Shown: piece after piece, positions 62,538 through 64,000 of the stretch
Numbering within the stretch: position 1 is the stretch's first letter
Layout of the letters: each line of letters begins with the position of its first letter
Assembly (NCBI RefSeq): GCF_001457815.1
Contig: NZ_LN898221.1
Span: 1,073,053 to 1,137,052, forward strand
DNA: 64,000 nucleotides
Origin: Vitreoscilla massiliensis
GTDB lineage: Bacteria > Pseudomonadota > Gammaproteobacteria > Burkholderiales > Neisseriaceae
Reading direction: 5' to 3'
The notes under the pieces: model-generated
The model's database searches: none
Told to the model about the DNA's origin: nothing
The model's input: the letters and a program-made list of their open reading frames with translations, nothing else
Position numbers and translations under genes: made by a program

Positions 62538-63251
62538 TTAATGCAAGCCCCCAGCCATCACAAACACCGCCAACAAAGGCAAACCCAATAGCAATAACAC
62601 GCCATCGGCAGCCAAGGTAATCGGCGTGACGATGGTGGCACCCAAGGCTTTGGCGGCGTTGACACTGGTGCGCTCTTGCACCACCGGCACATTGTATTGG
62701 CGGTAAAAATGCTCGCTGTTGCCATAGCTCACGCCGGCTTTGGGTGCATAGCGGTGGCCATAAATCGCCACCACTTTCACCAAAAATTCACCGGTGCCAT
62801 CGACATCAATGTCGCGCAATTTGGCCACTTCGACAGCTTTTTGCTTTTGACTGTCGCTGGCAATGTTAAAGCCCAAGGCACGCGCTTGACTGAGTTCGCT
62901 CGGGTTCAATTTGCTCACTGGCAAGGCAAAAAACAGATTGCCATTGATGGGCAATTCATTCGCAGCACTCGGCTCTGGCATGCGCATGTTTTGGATGTCG
63001 ACGATGTAGCGGCTGCGCAAATTGGATTTCAATAAAGGAATCACGCCCTGAGTCTTGAAAATATAGTGAAAGCGGTCAGACAAAATCACAAACTGACTTT
63101 GGTCTTGGCTGATGTAAAACGCATTGATTTGATCGTAATACGTGTGGTACTTGGTATCGGCCACATCGTCCCAAACCGAACGTGTGGCGCAACCACTGAG
63201 ACCTACCGTGCCCAAAGCCGCGGTAGCCAAACAAAATTGACGTCTGTTCAT
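62538..63251 (-). CDS. Lipoprotein with twin-arginine-like signal, unknown function
   Basis: The 237-residue protein begins MNRRQFCLATAALGTVGLSG with Cys21 in the lipobox LSGC, so it should be lipid-anchored. The RRQF pair resembles a Tat signal, which may mean export in folded form. The mature domain contains VILSDRFHYIF and the segment LFFALPVSKLNPSELSQARA. The C-terminus is hydrophobic (GVLLLLGLPLLAVFVMAGG), probably a membrane helix. I do not recognise the family. Confidence 0.75.
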   Translation of the reverse strand: MNRRQFCLATAALGTVGLSGCATRSVWDDVADTKYHTYYDQINAFYISQDQSQFVILSDRFHYIFKTQGVIPLLKSNLRSRYIVDIQNMRMPEPSAANELPINGNLFFALPVSKLNPSELSQARALGFNIASDSQKQKAVEVAKLRDIDVDGTGEFLVKVVAIYGHRYAPKAGVSYGNSEHFYRQYNVPVVQERTSVNAAKALGATIVTPITLAADGVLLLLGLPLLAVFVMAGGLH

Positions 63252-63384
63252 TGCAATCCCCTATACAAACATTGACAAGGCGCATGTGGGCGCAAAAACA
63301 TGTTAGTACAGTTTTACAGGCCGCTTGTAAGATTGCGATGCGGTGTTACTATGTGGCGCTCACAGTACAGCCACTTGCGACAAT

Positions 63385-63693
63385 TCAGGCATTTTGAAAC
63401 AGCGCCCAGCCGAAAAACACCACCGCTGCGAACATCAGCGCCAACAATACCAATTGCACATAACCGATGATTAAGCCCAACAAGGCCATGACGCTGCTGG
63501 ATTCGTTAGGCTGATAACGCAATTGCCCACGCGCAATATGGCCGCAGACCACGCCGACAATGGCGCCCAACAGTGGAATGATGACCCAAGCCAACACACT
63601 GCTGACCAAGCTGACCACGGCCAACACATTGGTCGGTTCATCTTTGGGATATGGCTGCGAACGCGATGGTGGGGTTTGATTTTCTGGCAACAT
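63385..63693 (-). CDS. DUF4190-like small membrane protein
   Basis: A 102-residue protein with a Pro/Ser-rich N-terminal tail (about 1-25) and two membrane helices (NVLAVVSLVSSVLAWVIIPLLG and a second at about 70-98) separated by a basic loop GHIARGQLR. Together these fit the DUF4190 pattern. GGGAG lies seven bases before the chosen ATG at 63693. The function is unknown. Confidence 0.75.
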   Translation of the reverse strand: MLPENQTPPSRSQPYPKDEPTNVLAVVSLVSSVLAWVIIPLLGAIVGVVCGHIARGQLRYQPNESSSVMALLGLIIGYVQLVLLALMFAAVVFFGWALFQNA

Positions 63694-63830
63694 AAAGACT
63701 CTCCCATATAAATACGGTTTGAAAGACACAAGAACACTGCATTATGACAAAGTTTGGCTGGAATTTTGACACAGCCCATTTTAAACGGTTTAGTATGAAA
63801 TCATGCCTACACAAGCGTAAAGGAAGAAGC

Positions 63831-64000
63831 ATGTGCGATGTGACCCTGATTTCACCCTCTTTTTTCACCAGCAAGAGCGATGTCTTGACCATGATACAAG
63901 AATGCACGGCCGATTTGCTGGTCTTGCCGGCATGGGCAGACACCGCCACTACCGACGATGCCGTGTTTGACTATCCCAGTGTCGCCGAAATTCAAGCGGT
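63831..64000 (+). CDS. Unidentified gene cut by the right edge
   Basis: An open frame of 56 codons runs from ATG at 63831 to the window end without a stop, with AAAGGAAG seven bases upstream. It starts MCDVTLISPSFFTSKSD and contains ADLLVLPAWADT. No signal peptide is evident. Too little is present to name it. Confidence 0.6.
   Translation, partial: MCDVTLISPSFFTSKSDVLTMIQECTADLLVLPAWADTATTDDAVFDYPSVAEIQA

Overview
The window looks like a chromosomal segment of a member of the Neisseriaceae (Betaproteobacteria) with mid-range G+C. Three things support this. The housekeeping clusters are in proteobacterial/Neisseria-like order: thrS-infC-rpmI-rplT-pheS-pheT-ihfA-merR, yajC-secD-secF and hemA-prfA. 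A truncated earP gene lies at the left edge. More than 60 hand-counted copies of a short element, AAGCGGCCTGTAA/TTACAGGCCGCTT, are scattered through the window, often as inverted pairs after genes, exactly as DNA uptake sequences (DUS) are in Neisseria. The element shares the CTG core and layout of the known DUS (ATGCCGTCTGAA) but is a different dialect. The species cannot be named from this sequence.

Layout. 0-3.3 kb: the 5' end of earP (-) and gyrA (+). 3.3-4.2 kb: a gene-free, uptake-sequence-rich stretch. 4.3-13.1 kb (-): one very large trimeric autotransporter adhesin with an extended signal peptide, YadA-type head/neck repeats and a C-terminal membrane anchor. It is split into two reading frames by a 6-copy array of 100-bp repeats and carries a G9 tract just after the signal peptide. 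13.6-21.2 kb (-): translation operon block with tRNA-Val. 21.3-25.7 kb (+): tgt, yajC, secD, secF. 25.7-29.5 kb (+): a DedA protein, mutL with a decayed tandem duplication of its 3' end, and a membrane protein. 29.6-32.6 kb: divergent cadR-type regulator and Zn/Cd/Pb P-type ATPase. 32.7-38.3 kb: two paralogous secreted proteins (-) that bracket an AT-richer orphan gene and an arsR-arsC-acr3-arsH operon (+).

38.4-44.1 kb: pdxH (-), then hemA, prfA, apaH and an aldehyde dehydrogenase (+). 44.3-50 kb: a small secreted protein, an omega-amino-acid:pyruvate aminotransferase divergent from a MocR regulator, a pirin and an AEC transporter. 50.2-54.2 kb: a repeat-bearing lipoprotein, a DUF1653 protein and two tandem polyamine-binding lipoproteins (-). 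54.5-64 kb: tsaD, tpx, an ABC-F ATPase, a DUF4124 protein, a GNAT enzyme, a type I asparaginase, a Bcr/CflA-type exporter, small envelope proteins and the start of a gene cut by the right edge.

Together the window is mostly core genome (translation, secretion, DNA repair, haem and B6 enzymes), with two metal-resistance modules and one large, apparently variable surface adhesin as the accessory content. No IS elements, prophage genes, CRISPR arrays or rRNA were seen.
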